Shown here: positions 1 to 9,300 of the stretch, piece by piece | Numbering within the stretch: the stretch's first letter is position 1 | Layout: the number at the start of each line of letters is the position of its first letter | Assembly (NCBI RefSeq): GCF_003843875.1 | Contig: NZ_RKRF01000002.1 | Span: forward strand, 1 to 37,500 | Length of the DNA: 37,500 nucleotides | Source of the DNA: Aquisalibacillus elongatus | GTDB taxonomy: Bacteria; Bacillota; Bacilli; Bacillales; Alkalibacillaceae | Direction: 5' to 3' | The notes under the pieces: generated by a model | What the model saw: only the letters and a program-made list of their open reading frames with translations | Databases searched by the model: none | Told to the model about the DNA's origin: nothing | Position numbers and translations under genes: made by a program

Positions 1-245
1 CACAACTTAATCATTTCAGATGAAATATCGGTACTGAATGTATTTAATCCTTGCTCTTTGAAATAAAGACTATCTTTCCCTGTTCCTGCTCCAATTTCTA
101 ATAAGTTACTATAACTTTCATTATGTATACGATTCAAAAAAATTTCTCTTTGTTTAACCTTCCAGTCGGGTATATTAGATGAATTTCTTTCAACTGCTTT
201 CTTGTTATATGACTCAGTAATATTATATAAAAATGAACTTTTCAT
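1..245 (-). CDS. SAM-dependent methyltransferase, N-terminal part (runs off window)
   Basis: A minus-strand frame opens at ATG 245, preceded by a GGGGAAAT ribosome-binding sequence, and stays open to the window edge, giving about 81 residues. Around residues 48-58 it reads LLEIGAGTGKD, the glycine-rich motif I that binds S-adenosylmethionine in class I methyltransferases, followed by an acidic STDIS segment that fits motif II. The substrate cannot be told because the C-terminal half is missing. It lies in the accessory region left of the groEL-linked integrase remnant, convergent with nothing visible. Family assignment is fairly safe; function beyond methyl transfer is unknown. Confidence 0.75.
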   Translation of the reverse strand, partial: MKSSFLYNITESYNKKAVERNSSNIPDWKVKQREIFLNRIHNESYSNLLEIGAGTGKDSLYFKEQGLNTFSTDISSEMIKL

Positions 246-504
246 TTTATTTCCCCTTTGTATTTTACTTATCATGATTGCTTTCTTAAACTATTGCCCC
301 CATTACTTAAAGTACAATTCTTCACAAAGTAACTAATAAAACATGGGGTATACAAGTATCAGTTATTTTGAATTGATAAAGTCTGAAAGGATTATTTCTT
401 AATGTTGATAAGTAACGTTCCCATTCAAATAAGTCTTTATAATTCTATTAAAAGACTTAAATATATTTCACTAAACATCATACCAGTATTAAAAAGACAA
501 AAAT
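246..504. other. Intergenic, AT-rich; possible weak terminator of the amidase gene
   Basis: No gene seen. An 8-bp perfect inverted repeat (AAGTCTTT at 431-438, AAAGACTT at 451-458, 12-nt loop) lies about 50 bp past the amidase stop and could be a weak terminator for that minus-strand gene; it lacks a strong T run. Confidence 0.35.
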
Positions 505-1929
505 TTATAAAGTTTCTACGTTATTAATTTTGGGGACTTTTCTCGATTTGGTTGTCTGTTCAAAAGCATAAGCAATCTTAATTAATGTTTCTTCACTATA
601 TGCTGTTCCAACAAAAGTTACTCCAAAAGGTCTTCCGCTTTCCATATAACCAACTGGTACTGCAATTGAGGGATATCCTGCTTTTGCACATATAGTTGAT
701 CCTACATAAGAAGGGAATAATATTGCATCTAGATTATATTTATTTAATGTGTAATCAATCCCTTTATCTTGAGAGAAATATAAATCCTCAATTTTTGCTT
801 TTAGGTACTCTGGATTTCGTAAAGTATTTTGAAACTCCTCTCTTTGCTCCAGTTTATTTTGTCCATATTTCAAAGCCCTTTCTTCTATTTCCTTATTAAA
901 CTGAATCAATTGGGAAATTGAATGCACAGGTGCTTGTGGAGGTAGTTTTGAAAGGTAATTATCTAAGCTGTGTTTCAGCTCATATAAACCAACTCCCATT
1001 TTCCATTCTCTGTTGAACGAGGGTATTTCGATATTATCTATGATATTAGCTTCTTGATCATTTAAGTTATTAATTGCTTGTAAAAATAAACTATCGTGGT
1101 ATTCTTCTGAATGATAAAATTCATCTGAAGCATCTCTAAAAACACCTATTCTGGCTCCTTTTAAGCCCAACTTATCTAAGCAATTGGAATAATCTATTTC
1201 ACTCCTATCAATAGACTTATGTGTGGCAGCATCATCTGGATCAACCCCTATTAGTGTTTCAAGTAGTATTGCCGCATCTGTAACTGTTCTGGCAAAAGGT
1301 CCTGCAGTGTCTTGAGAATAGGTAAAAGGAATGATTCCTGACCGACTGACTAATCCAACTGTTGGTTTTATTCCTACTACAGAATTTTGTATAGCTGGAC
1401 TCAAAATAGAAGCGTCCGTTTCAGTTCCTACTGATAACACCGTAAAATTAGCTGCAACAGCTACAGCAGAACCCGAACTCGAGCCTCCAACAAAAAGAGT
1501 AGGGTCATCACTATAAGGGTTTAAAACCTGACCACCTCTTGAACTATATCCAGCCCACATATCACTAGCCATACCATTTGCTAACTCTGTCATGTTTGTC
1601 TTTCCTAAAATAACTGCACCTGCTTTACGTAACCTTTCAACTATAAAGGCATCTTTTGAACTGATGTTATTCTCTAAAGCTAAGGTACCTGCACTTGTAT
1701 GCATAGAATCAGCAGTTTCTATATTATCTTTCAATAATACTGGAATTCCATGTAAAGGACCTCGGCTACCTTTTACTCTTCTTTCATAATCTAATGATTC
1801 AGCAATAAAGATTGAGTCGGGATTAATTTCAAGGATTGAGTTTAAACCTATACCATCCTGATCGATACTTGCTATTCGATCTAAATAGTAAATTACTAAA
1901 TCCTTTGATGACATATCCCCCTTCTCCAT
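505..1929 (-). CDS. Amidase signature family protein
   Basis: About 474 residues in the amidase signature family, hydrolases that cleave carboxamide bonds with a Ser-cisSer-Lys triad. Lys67 lies in LLKDN, the cis-Ser lies in GGSSSGS (148-154) and the probable nucleophile is Ser174. The usual TGGSIRxPA stretch reads TDASILSPA here: the glycine before the serine and the arginine after it are replaced, so activity or substrate may be altered. The C-terminal AGYPSIAVPVG block is present. The start is uncertain. ATG 1929 has no good ribosome-binding site; ATG 1914 has GGAG nine bases upstream. The frame also stays open further upstream with amidase-like residues but no convincing start, so the N terminus may be eroded. 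Substrate unknown; divergent from the secreted-protein gene at 2004. Confidence 0.8.
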   Translation of the reverse strand: MEKGDMSSKDLVIYYLDRIASIDQDGIGLNSILEINPDSIFIAESLDYERRVKGSRGPLHGIPVLLKDNIETADSMHTSAGTLALENNISSKDAFIVERLRKAGAVILGKTNMTELANGMASDMWAGYSSRGGQVLNPYSDDPTLFVGGSSSGSAVAVAANFTVLSVGTETDASILSPAIQNSVVGIKPTVGLVSRSGIIPFTYSQDTAGPFARTVTDAAILLETLIGVDPDDAATHKSIDRSEIDYSNCLDKLGLKGARIGVFRDASDEFYHSEEYHDSLFLQAINNLNDQEANIIDNIEIPSFNREWKMGVGLYELKHSLDNYLSKLPPQAPVHSISQLIQFNKEIEERALKYGQNKLEQREEFQNTLRNPEYLKAKIEDLYFSQDKGIDYTLNKYNLDAILFPSYVGSTICAKAGYPSIAVPVGYMESGRPFGVTFVGTAYSEETLIKIAYAFEQTTKSRKVPKINNVETL

Positions 1930-2003
1930 TAGAGGTGAGTATTCATTTAAATGATTTGTTAAAGTCCATTGATGTACGATTAAAAAATCAAGGAGGAATA
2001 TCT

Positions 2004-2636
2004 ATGAAAAGGATTCTATTAATTGTATCAATCGTGTTAATTATTACATCAGTTCCGACAACATTATTTGCTAGTACATATCTTAATAATAATAGCTTAA
2101 CTGAAGCTGAAATTACAGAGAAAGTAATGAAGATTGCGGATAAGTACGATATTGGAGAAAAACTATCGAAAAATGACCAAAAGCTTATTGAATCTTATTT
2201 AGGAGAAAACAAAACAAGTTCAGACTTTAAAGTAGAGTCAAAAGGTGCTCAGTTACAAGAATATATTAGTGAATCAAAATACAATAATAATGGCACAATT
2301 GGCGTTTGGGTCGCAGGAGATATGTGGCAAGATATACAGAACATCGTAAATCAAAGTTATGGTGGTGAAATTACTGCCTACGGCGTAGGAGTAGATGGGA
2401 GAGATATTAATAGAATTGATGTAGAAATTAGGCATGTGGCCTTTGGTCCCATAGGTTCAGGTGGAACCTACATCGGTTTGGTTTATGATGATGCGATTTC
2501 TAGTAGCTGTAACACCTATGAATTTTGTAAAGCTGATGGTGAAGTAAATTATGATGCTTGGGTTGCATACGCTTCTGCTCAAGCAATTGCAACAGTTACT
2601 TATCCGTCTGGTTCAGTAACTTTAGCAACTCCATAA
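2004..2636 (+). CDS. Secreted protein of unknown function, 210 aa
   Basis: The start at ATG 2004 is set by AAGGAGG at 1989-1995; the frame is open further upstream but that part overlaps the amidase gene. The first ~24 residues form a classic Sec signal peptide (MKR, then a long hydrophobic stretch ending TTLFAS). The mature part begins with a charged, probably helical segment (TEAEITEKVMKIADKYDIGEKLS). It continues into a Gly/Tyr/Val-rich domain with two cysteines about six residues apart (SSCNTYEFC) that could form a disulphide. I do not recognise the family. Export to the cell surface or medium is inferred. It is a single-gene unit closed by a strong terminator. Confidence 0.75.
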   Translation: MKRILLIVSIVLIITSVPTTLFASTYLNNNSLTEAEITEKVMKIADKYDIGEKLSKNDQKLIESYLGENKTSSDFKVESKGAQLQEYISESKYNNNGTIGVWVAGDMWQDIQNIVNQSYGGEITAYGVGVDGRDINRIDVEIRHVAFGPIGSGGTYIGLVYDDAISSSCNTYEFCKADGEVNYDAWVAYASAQAIATVTYPSGSVTLATP

Positions 2637-2664
2637 AATTTATAAATATATAATTGGCATAATA

Positions 2665-2694
2665 AAAGGGGAGTCTTTTTTGGGACTCCCCTTT
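2665..2694 (+). terminator. Rho-independent terminator of the secreted-protein gene
   Basis: An 11-bp stem (AAAGGGGAGTC / GACTCCCCTTT) 28 bases past the stop codon at 2636. The T run after the stem is short on either strand. Confidence 0.75.
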
Positions 2695-2743
2695 GCTTAT
2701 TCAATCAATCACAATAACTGTTTTAAAAAAGACATAGATTTAA

Positions 2744-2842
2744 CTAATTTTTTATCATACGAATTATTAACCATACAGCACCAATAATTAATGCTAACAA
2801 TAGCAAAGTAATTATCAACCCGGGGATACCCACACCCGACAT
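2744..2842 (-). CDS. Small membrane peptide, 32 aa
   Basis: ATG 2842 is preceded by AAGGAGGAG and opens a 32-residue frame that begins MSGVGIPGLI and is then one hydrophobic helix ending in a basic tail (IIRMIKN). The IGIPGLI start recalls the N terminus of Firmicutes TatA proteins, but the FGP hinge and amphipathic helix that TatA needs are absent, so it is not called TatA. A second ATG four bases upstream (2846) is in another frame and gives no hydrophobic product. Likely a genuine single-span membrane peptide because of the strong ribosome-binding site; role unknown. Confidence 0.55.
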   Translation of the reverse strand: MSGVGIPGLIITLLLLALIIGAVWLIIRMIKN

Positions 2843-3075
2843 ACATAACTCCTCCTTAATAGGTTATTTACCAAGCTAATTTCGTTTTGTATTCTTCCTA
2901 ATTTTAACATATATTTTTTGGTAGAACATCCATTATCACCAAATAATATAGAAATTTTTAACAATACAAATCAAAAATATATGAGATTTATATTTTACGT
3001 TGTTAATTTATGACGCAACTTATACATTTGAAAAATGAAACATATGTTCGGTATAATGTTGTAGAGGTGATGTTA

Positions 3076-3573
3076 ATGATAGATTACTATACTAGCGCAT
3101 TAGAAGATTGGATTACAAATTGGTACATACACAATAAGATCATGACATCACAAGATATGAATATTAATCAAATTTCTCTAAAACACGGTATCTTCCTTCA
3201 TAGAAAACCCATGACAGCAAGATATGATGTTTTTGGACGTTATAAAGGTATCGTTATTGATTCACGGGAACGAGTCGAAATTCAACGCGAACAATTTTTT
3301 CATGAATTATGCCACATTCTAAGACACAGTGGCAGACAGACCATGATGCCTGAAGCATTTAGAGAGCTTCAAGAACGAGATGCTAGACATTTCACCTTAT
3401 ATGCTTCCCTTCCCGCTCATATGATTAAAACCTATGATTTTACGAATGAATTCATTATTGAAACTTTGGCAGATAATTTTAAAGTTCGAAAAGAATTAGT
3501 CACTGAACGATTAGATCGTATTTATCGAAATCAAAAAAATTCTACCATTTTACAAGCTCATATTTATCTATAA
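3076..3573 (+). CDS. ImmA/IrrE-type metallopeptidase of element A
   Basis: Start chosen at ATG 3076, six bases after GAGGTG; the frame is open upstream to 3010 without a better site. The 165-aa product carries HELCH (His76, Glu77, His80), the HExxH zinc motif of the ImmA/IrrE (DUF955) family. In ICEBs1 and many phages such proteins cleave the element's own XRE repressor to trigger excision; that role is known for the family and inferred here. It sits 23 bp upstream of integrase A, as in Bacillus integrative elements. The partner ImmR-type repressor is not visible next to it, so the switch of element A is incomplete in this window. Confidence 0.8.
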   Translation: MIDYYTSALEDWITNWYIHNKIMTSQDMNINQISLKHGIFLHRKPMTARYDVFGRYKGIVIDSRERVEIQREQFFHELCHILRHSGRQTMMPEAFRELQERDARHFTLYASLPAHMIKTYDFTNEFIIETLADNFKVRKELVTERLDRIYRNQKNSTILQAHIYL

Positions 3574-3596
3574 TACCAGTAAAGGGGGCTAGATAA

Positions 3597-4799
3597 TGTA
3601 CTGCAGAAAAGTTCAACTTCAAAATGGAAAAGAGCGTTGGGTTTGTGTCGAAGATGGTCCACCAGATACAACACAGGAAAACGTAAACAAATATCACGAC
3701 GAGGCAAAACAAAGGGTGAGGCTAAAAAGCGTGTGGAGGAAACTTTAAGACAAATAACATTCGATGAAGTAGATATTCAACGTGCTAAACGAATGACGTT
3801 TAATGAACTTGCTAATGAGTGGTTAGAGGTTTACGATGCAACAGGTAAAAAGAAAAGTTCTATTCGCGTTCGACAAAAAGAAATTAATGTTTTGAATAGA
3901 TACATGGCTAAACAACCTCTTAGTGACATTAATTATCGCTTCTATCAAAGTGTAATTAATAATATTGCTAAAGACTACGCACGAAACACTTCTCTAGGTA
4001 TAAACAATTGCGCCAATATGATTTTTAAGTATGCCGTTAAGGCTAACTTGCTTAAAGATAATCCAGCCCGCGATATTGTGGTACCTAAAAAGGCTAAAAA
4101 AGTTGAAGAAATTAAACAAGATAATATATCAGAGAAATTTTTAACTACTGAGGAATTAGACGAGTTTTTAGATACGGTAGATGCTGCAGGGTTAGAGTTA
4201 GATAAAGAAATATTCTATACTTTAGCTTTTTCAGGTATGCGCACTGGAGAATTACTTGCGTTAAAAATGAGTGATTTAGACTTTGAAGAACGAACTATTG
4301 ATATTTCAAAAAACATGTACAATGAAAACAATAATATGCGTGATTATGAACTAACTCCACCTAAGACCGAGGGTTCTATTCGACTAATCGATATGGAGCC
4401 AGAGATTATGGATCTGTTACAAAACCTTGTTCATGAAAATAAAAAGAATCGTTTTAAATATCGTTACTGGTATGATGACTACCATGATGAAGATTTTTTA
4501 TTCTGTCATAAAAACGGTTATCCGCAAGTACCAAGATTTAGTGGTTCAAGAATGAAACGCTTAATCCAATTGACAGGTATCCAAAAAAAGCGACGCCTCA
4601 CATTTTCAGACACACACATATCAGTATGCTTGCAGAAGCTAAAGTTGATCTAAAAACCATTATGAAACGTGTTGGCCATGAAGATCCACAAACAACATTA
4701 AAAATTTGTACTCATGTGACCGAGCGAATGAAATTAGATGCATCTGAAAAAGTAAGATCGGTTTATCAAAAACAGCTAGAAAAAATTAAAAGGTTATAA
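3597..4799 (+). pseudogene. int: Broken tyrosine recombinase/integrase of element A
   Basis: The original frame begins at ATG 3597 after AAAGGGGG and starts MYCRKVQLQNGKERWVCVED. Near 3665-3672 one base appears missing and the sequence continues in another frame (TGKRKQISRRGKTKG). A second one-base loss is at the A run 4583-4589, after which the frame reads ATPHIFRHTHISML to the stop at 4797-4799. Restored, it is about 400 aa with an arm-binding N terminus, a core-binding domain and a phage integrase domain with RTGEL (Arg), HIFRH (His/Arg) and GHED (His). The nucleophile motif KIYTHVT reads KICTHVT: codon 4707-4709 is TGT, one transition from TAT. It is recognisably related to integrase B. 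Two frameshifts plus loss of the catalytic tyrosine make an active enzyme very unlikely. Confidence 0.85.
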
Positions 4800-4800
4800 A

Positions 4801-4822
4801 ATGTGATTTTTATGTGATTTTT
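4801..4822 (+). repeat. Tandem 11-bp repeat, candidate integrase arm sites of element A
   Basis: Two exact head-to-tail copies of ATGTGATTTTT (4801-4811, 4812-4822), 62 bp from the att core. Their one-helical-turn spacing and place between integrase and core match arm-type sites of this integrase class; binding is inferred. Confidence 0.55.
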
Positions 4823-4848
4823 TCAAATATAATACCCTTAAAAATAGC

Positions 4849-4875
4849 AAAACCCCTTGATATACAAGGGGTTTT
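4849..4875 (+). terminator. Terminator behind integrase A
   Basis: An 11-bp perfect stem (AAAACCCCTTG / CAAGGGGTTTT) with a 5-base loop, 49 bases after the integrase stop. Read on the minus strand it lies 9 bases past the groEL-type stop in the core, so it could also have ended groEL transcripts before element B arrived. Confidence 0.75.
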
Positions 4876-4884
4876 AAAATCATT

Positions 4885-4902
4885 CTACATCATGCCCGGC
4901 AT
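4885..4902 (+). repeat. att core, left copy (attL of element B)
   Basis: The 18 bases CTACATCATGCCCGGCAT are identical to 27244-27261, where they are the 3' end of groEL; flanking bases differ on both sides. It also forms the junction of elements A and B. Confidence 0.85.
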
Positions 4903-5271
4903 TTTATATTATAAAGTAACATTGTGACTGGTATATGCCAAAAGTGCGCCATAATAGGTTTTATCATTTTAACCAAGTCACATTATAAACCCGTTTTTAA
5001 TGACATTTGACTGGATTGCGTTACTTTTATGTTACTTATTCTCATTGTTTTTATGATGTATTTATTTATAAGGTAACAATTATGTTGAGGATCACATCTT
5101 AAATGTCTTAATTAGTAGATATCGTTTATTTTTACCTTTCCGATTGTAATTTCTCGTCTTGTAGTTCCCTCGGAGGGAGTTATTACTTTTGGTTATTCAC
5201 TATTATAACAGCGTTTACTTGTGTCCTGGCGCAATTAGTGATTGATATATATGTTTATTTATAACAAATAA
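4903..5271. other. Left end of element B: noncoding, candidate integrase arm sites
   Basis: No gene seen. It holds GTTACTT-type motifs in both orientations: AAAGTAAC at 4913-4920, tandem GTTACTT at 5020 and 5031 (11-bp spacing) and GGTAAC near 5073. It also has a TGTGACT / AGTCACA inverted repeat (4923-4929, 4976-4982). The same tandem motif at the other end of B supports a recombination role. Confidence 0.5.
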
Positions 5272-6093
5272 TTAATAATAAATTATAAATACTAATATAT
5301 AACCTATAAAGAAATAATTATGAGTATGTTGATTGATACTAAAATTATTTACTATTATATTGTTCTCGTAATAATTTTCACTAAAGTTATTATATATGGC
5401 TTTATACTTATATATTACATTACTACCTATATTCAATACATAGAAGGTGCTTTCATTTTTTTGGGGTGATGTTGAAAATATTTGGTAATTTTCGTTATAG
5501 GTATACTTAAAATATAATTTTTCTAAAGTTTCATTAAGATTTTGGGTTATTATAGTTAACTGATAATTTACAGTATTATAGGTTAATCTGAAATAATTTA
5601 TTATAAATTTAATAAATTTTAGAAAGAAGAAATATAAAAAACACAACCCTAATGCAATGACTATTAAATTATAAATTAAATAACCGTTGCTAAATAAAAT
5701 GAATAACAATGTAGCTAATAGTGTGTTAATTGAAACATAAAAAATAATTATTGAAAACTTAATAATACTTTTAATAAATTCATTTCTAGGTAATAATGAA
5801 TACAGACTAGCGATTAATATTGTTGTACCAATCATTTTTAATATTATGACTAAAACTTGATATACAAAGCTTGAATTATAATTTATACTTTCTGAGAGTG
5901 AAAAAGAAAAAACACCTAACGACCCTACTATTATTAAAGTAATAATTACTTCTTCACCTATATTAATCCAATCAAAATCATTTTTGGGTATTAATATTCT
6001 ATCTACTTCAGTAATATTCATAACCTTGTAAAAAAATCTAATTGCAAAGATTAAAATTGGAATTATTGAGATTATTAACTTGGCAGTATCCAT
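5272..6093 (-). CDS. Polytopic membrane protein of unknown function, 273 aa
   Basis: An AT-rich gene starting at ATG 6093 with AGGTG about 11 bases upstream. The protein has an N-terminal helix (IISIIPILIFAIRFF) and about four more membrane spans over residues 45-165. A soluble C-terminal part of about 90 residues rich in Asn and Tyr follows, with a final hydrophobic stretch (FFIGYILVFIIYY). No catalytic motif is visible and I do not recognise the family. It is the last minus-strand gene of the island, 290 bp downstream of hsdR. The gap holds repeats, so it may have its own promoter. A place beside restriction genes allows a defence or immunity role, but nothing in the sequence proves it. Confidence 0.6.
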   Translation of the reverse strand: MDTAKLIISIIPILIFAIRFFYKVMNITEVDRILIPKNDFDWINIGEEVIITLIIVGSLGVFSFSLSESINYNSSFVYQVLVIILKMIGTTILIASLYSLLPRNEFIKSIIKFSIIIFYVSINTLLATLLFILFSNGYLIYNLIVIALGLCFLYFFFLKFIKFIINYFRLTYNTVNYQLTIITQNLNETLEKLYFKYTYNENYQIFSTSPQKNESTFYVLNIGSNVIYKYKAIYNNFSENYYENNIIVNNFSINQHTHNYFFIGYILVFIIYY

Positions 6094-6119
6094 AATTTAT
6101 TAATCACCTAATTACTAAA

Positions 6120-6233
6120 TTTAACTCAGTTTAATATGGTTTAAAAAATACTGGTATAAAGGGATTTGTCCCAATTCAAATTAAACTGAATTTAACTCAA
6201 TTTAATAAGAAGTGAGTCATTTGTGAGTCAAAA
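6120..6233. repeat. Cluster of direct and inverted repeats between hsdR and the membrane-protein gene
   Basis: TTTAACTCAGTTTAAT (6120-6135) recurs with one mismatch at 6191-6206. TTAAACTGA at 6181-6189 is the reverse complement of 6126-6134. Next come tandem 11-mers beginning GTGAGTCA (6212-6222, 6223-6233). The tandem 11-bp layout is like the arm sites at 4801 and 27172. It may be a promoter/operator of the membrane gene or a relic end of another element. Confidence 0.5.
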
Positions 6234-6383
6234 AACAAAATGCTGGCGGGCAAACTTATTAACAATACAGAACTCTAAAGCATCTCTTAAATATTTTAAC
6301 ACTTTCCATGCAATTGGCCATTGGAATTCAGGTGGTGTGTTTATACACTTTCAATTCTCATCTTTTTATTTCACTAGCCACAT

Positions 6384-9300
6384 TTACGCCTCTCTTGGCC
6401 AATCTTTGTATTGTTCTTCTGCTTGTTTCATAATGGCTTTTGATAAAAACATCATTTGCTGTCCTTTAATACCTTCATCCATTAAAACTTTCTTAACAGC
6501 TATACTGACTTTTGCGTAAATGTTTTTGCGGTGATCACTTAGCCAGTCTTGTGATAGGTTCTTTTTTAATTCTTTTACTACTTTGTGTACAAGGTCAGCT
6601 AAGAACTCATTATCAAAAGCATCCATCTCTTGGGCTGTTATAGCTTTATAGAATTCAGCTTCATCATCTGAAAGACCTAATTCTTTTCTGAAGTCGATTT
6701 CTTGGTCAACTTCCTTCTTCATATCAACCATCATTCTTACTACATCTGCAGCTTGGATGATACGGTTGTGGTAATCATGAAGTGTTTTCTCAAGAAGTTC
6801 TTTCATCTCTTTCTCTTTCGGACTATTCGGTTTGAAATTCACTTTAATATGGTCCTCTAATAACTTCTTTAACAGTTTTATTCGAAGGTCTTCATGTTCT
6901 TGTTTTTCTTCTAAATCATTTAAGAACGATTCATCTAATATACTGATATCTGGCTTTTCAATGCCAGCGACTTGATAAATATCGACCGGCTCTTTTGATT
7001 CAAGGTGTTCATCAATCATATTGTTTAAGCGCTCTTCTACCGTTTCATTTTTCTCACGCTTATTACTTGTCGATACAAGATATTTTCTAATTTGAATTCT
7101 AACCATCTGATATAACGTAACTTCATCAGAGTATGGAAGAATTTCATTTAAATGGCGTATTAGTTTATGTGCTTTCTCTAAATTAACACACGCTTCTACA
7201 AATGACTCAGGGTCTTTGTTAAGTTGATCATTGACTAGATCACCAATATAGTTCTCACGCTCTATCTTGGACAACTTTCTCCAATCATCTTTATGACTGA
7301 CATCACCCACTAGCTGACGAACGGCATTTAACTTATCATGAAAGACCTCTATAGCTTTTGACACATCAATATCCATGTCATTTGTAGCATTGTCCCCTGT
7401 ATATTGGTTTGTTGCTTCTTTTAATGACGTTGCAATACCAATAAAGTCTACAATTAATCCACCTTCTTTGCCTGGGAATACACGGTTAACACGTGCAATC
7501 GCTTGGATTAAATTGTGACCTTTCATTGGTTTATCAACATATAAGAATGATAAGTTTGGTGCATCAAATCCTGTTAGCCACATTGAGACAACAATTACTA
7601 GTTTAAGTGGATCTTCTGTGTCTTTTAATCTTGCTTTTACTTCCTCTTGTTCTTCTTTTGTCTTAATGTGAGCATACTTACTTCCTGGATTAACTTGTCG
7701 CCAGCTTTCTGGATCTTTTGAAATGTTACCCGTCATAATCACTTCAACTTCAGGGCAGTCATCTCGTTTATTCATTTCATTATAAAGTTTAACTGCAATA
7801 TCTCGGCTCATACAGACAATCATACCTTTTTGGTATGGATCAGCTGCTTTATTGAAATGGTCTAACACACTATCTGATAACTTACTTAAACGTTTTTGTG
7901 TCCCAACTACTTTCTCAAGTGCTGCCCATTTCACTTTATAATTGTTAGATTCTTCATCTTCCAATCCAACATCTGAAACAAGATTAGAAAACTCACGATC
8001 AATATCTGCACCATCATAATCAAGTGGTATCATACGCGACTCATAATAAAGCGGTAAAACAGCTTTATCTTGTACCGCTTGGGCCATATCATAACGGTGG
8101 ATGACGTGGCCAAAGATTTCCTCAGTATTATTCCCTAGAAGTTTAACAGGTGTTCCGGTAAACCCAACAAATGAAGCATTAGGTAGGGCATGACGCAACT
8201 GCGCAGCATAACCACCGTCAAACCCACTTTGTGTACGGTGAGCCTCATCGCTAATTACAATAATATTACTTCGTTCAGAAAGGACTGGGTGCTTTGCTTC
8301 CCCTTCTTTTAAACGGAATTTCTCAATTGTTGAGAAGGCAATTTGGCCACCTTCAGCTTTCAAAATATCACGAAGTTCATCAGACTTTTTTGCGTGATGG
8401 ATGTGCCCTATTAAACTATAACCTTCTGAAAACGTATCATGTAATTGTTCATCCAAGTCTGTACGATCAACTTGAACGACAATAGTTGGGTTATCCAACT
8501 CATGGTGTTTTGAAAGAATAGCTGAGTAAAATAACATACTAATCGACTTACCTGACCCTGTCGTATGATACATGACACCAATTTTACGATCACCATCTGG
8601 ACTTGTTGCTCTTACTGTTTCTTCTACAGCAAAATTCACACCAAAGAATTGGTGATACTTCGCTCCGACTTTTATATATCTATCCCCTTTATCTAGGAAT
8701 AAGATAAAGTTTCGAATATAGTTTAATAGGCGGTCTTTTGGAAATAACCCTTCTACTAGCGTTCGCATCGTATTGGCTAGATTATTATCAACATCTACAC
8801 CATTAATCGTTTTCCATGAAGCAAAGAAATCATAGTCTGCACTTGGCATACCGTGTTTCGTTTCGATCCCATCTGATACGACCGTAAAAGCATTATACTC
8901 AAAGAGTTGAGAGATGTCATGGGTATAGTTACGAATTTGTGTATAAGCATCATGCACTGTTGCATTTTCATCATTAGGGTTTTTGAGCTCAAACACAACC
9001 ATAGGAAGACCATTAATATAAACAATCATATCTGGACGGCGAGAGTCTCTACCTTTAATAGATAATTGATTAACTACTAAAAAATCATTTTCTTCTGGTT
9101 CGTTCCAATTAATTGGATAAACATGTTGAAAACGTTCTTCTCCATCAACCTCGTAATCAAACTCAATCCCTTTTGTCATCTGTTGGTGGAAAAAGAAATT
9201 ACGGTCCTCCCAACCAATACCTTCATTTAAGACAAAACGAGACACCAATCGACTAAGCTCTTCATACGGAATCATTGGATACGTCCTTTGAAGAAAAGCT

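Larger units (their letters stand above)
3076..4902 (+). mobile_element. Right end of an older integrative element (element A) at groEL
   Basis: An ImmA-type gene, a broken tyrosine integrase, a tandem 11-bp repeat and a copy of the groEL 3'-end core (4885-4902) follow in the order expected for the right end of an integrative element. No further copy of the core was found to the left, so the other end is outside the window or lost. The genes between 1 and 3000 may also belong to it. Confidence 0.6.

Noticed and set aside
2744..2842. TatA-like protein
   Set aside because: Only the IGIPGLI start is similar; the FGP hinge and amphipathic helix are absent.
6140..6180. A short stretch with GGGATTTGTCCC followed by TTCAAAT, recalling a tRNA T-arm
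   Set aside because: No anticodon arm or acceptor stem can be drawn around it; it is part of the repeat cluster.
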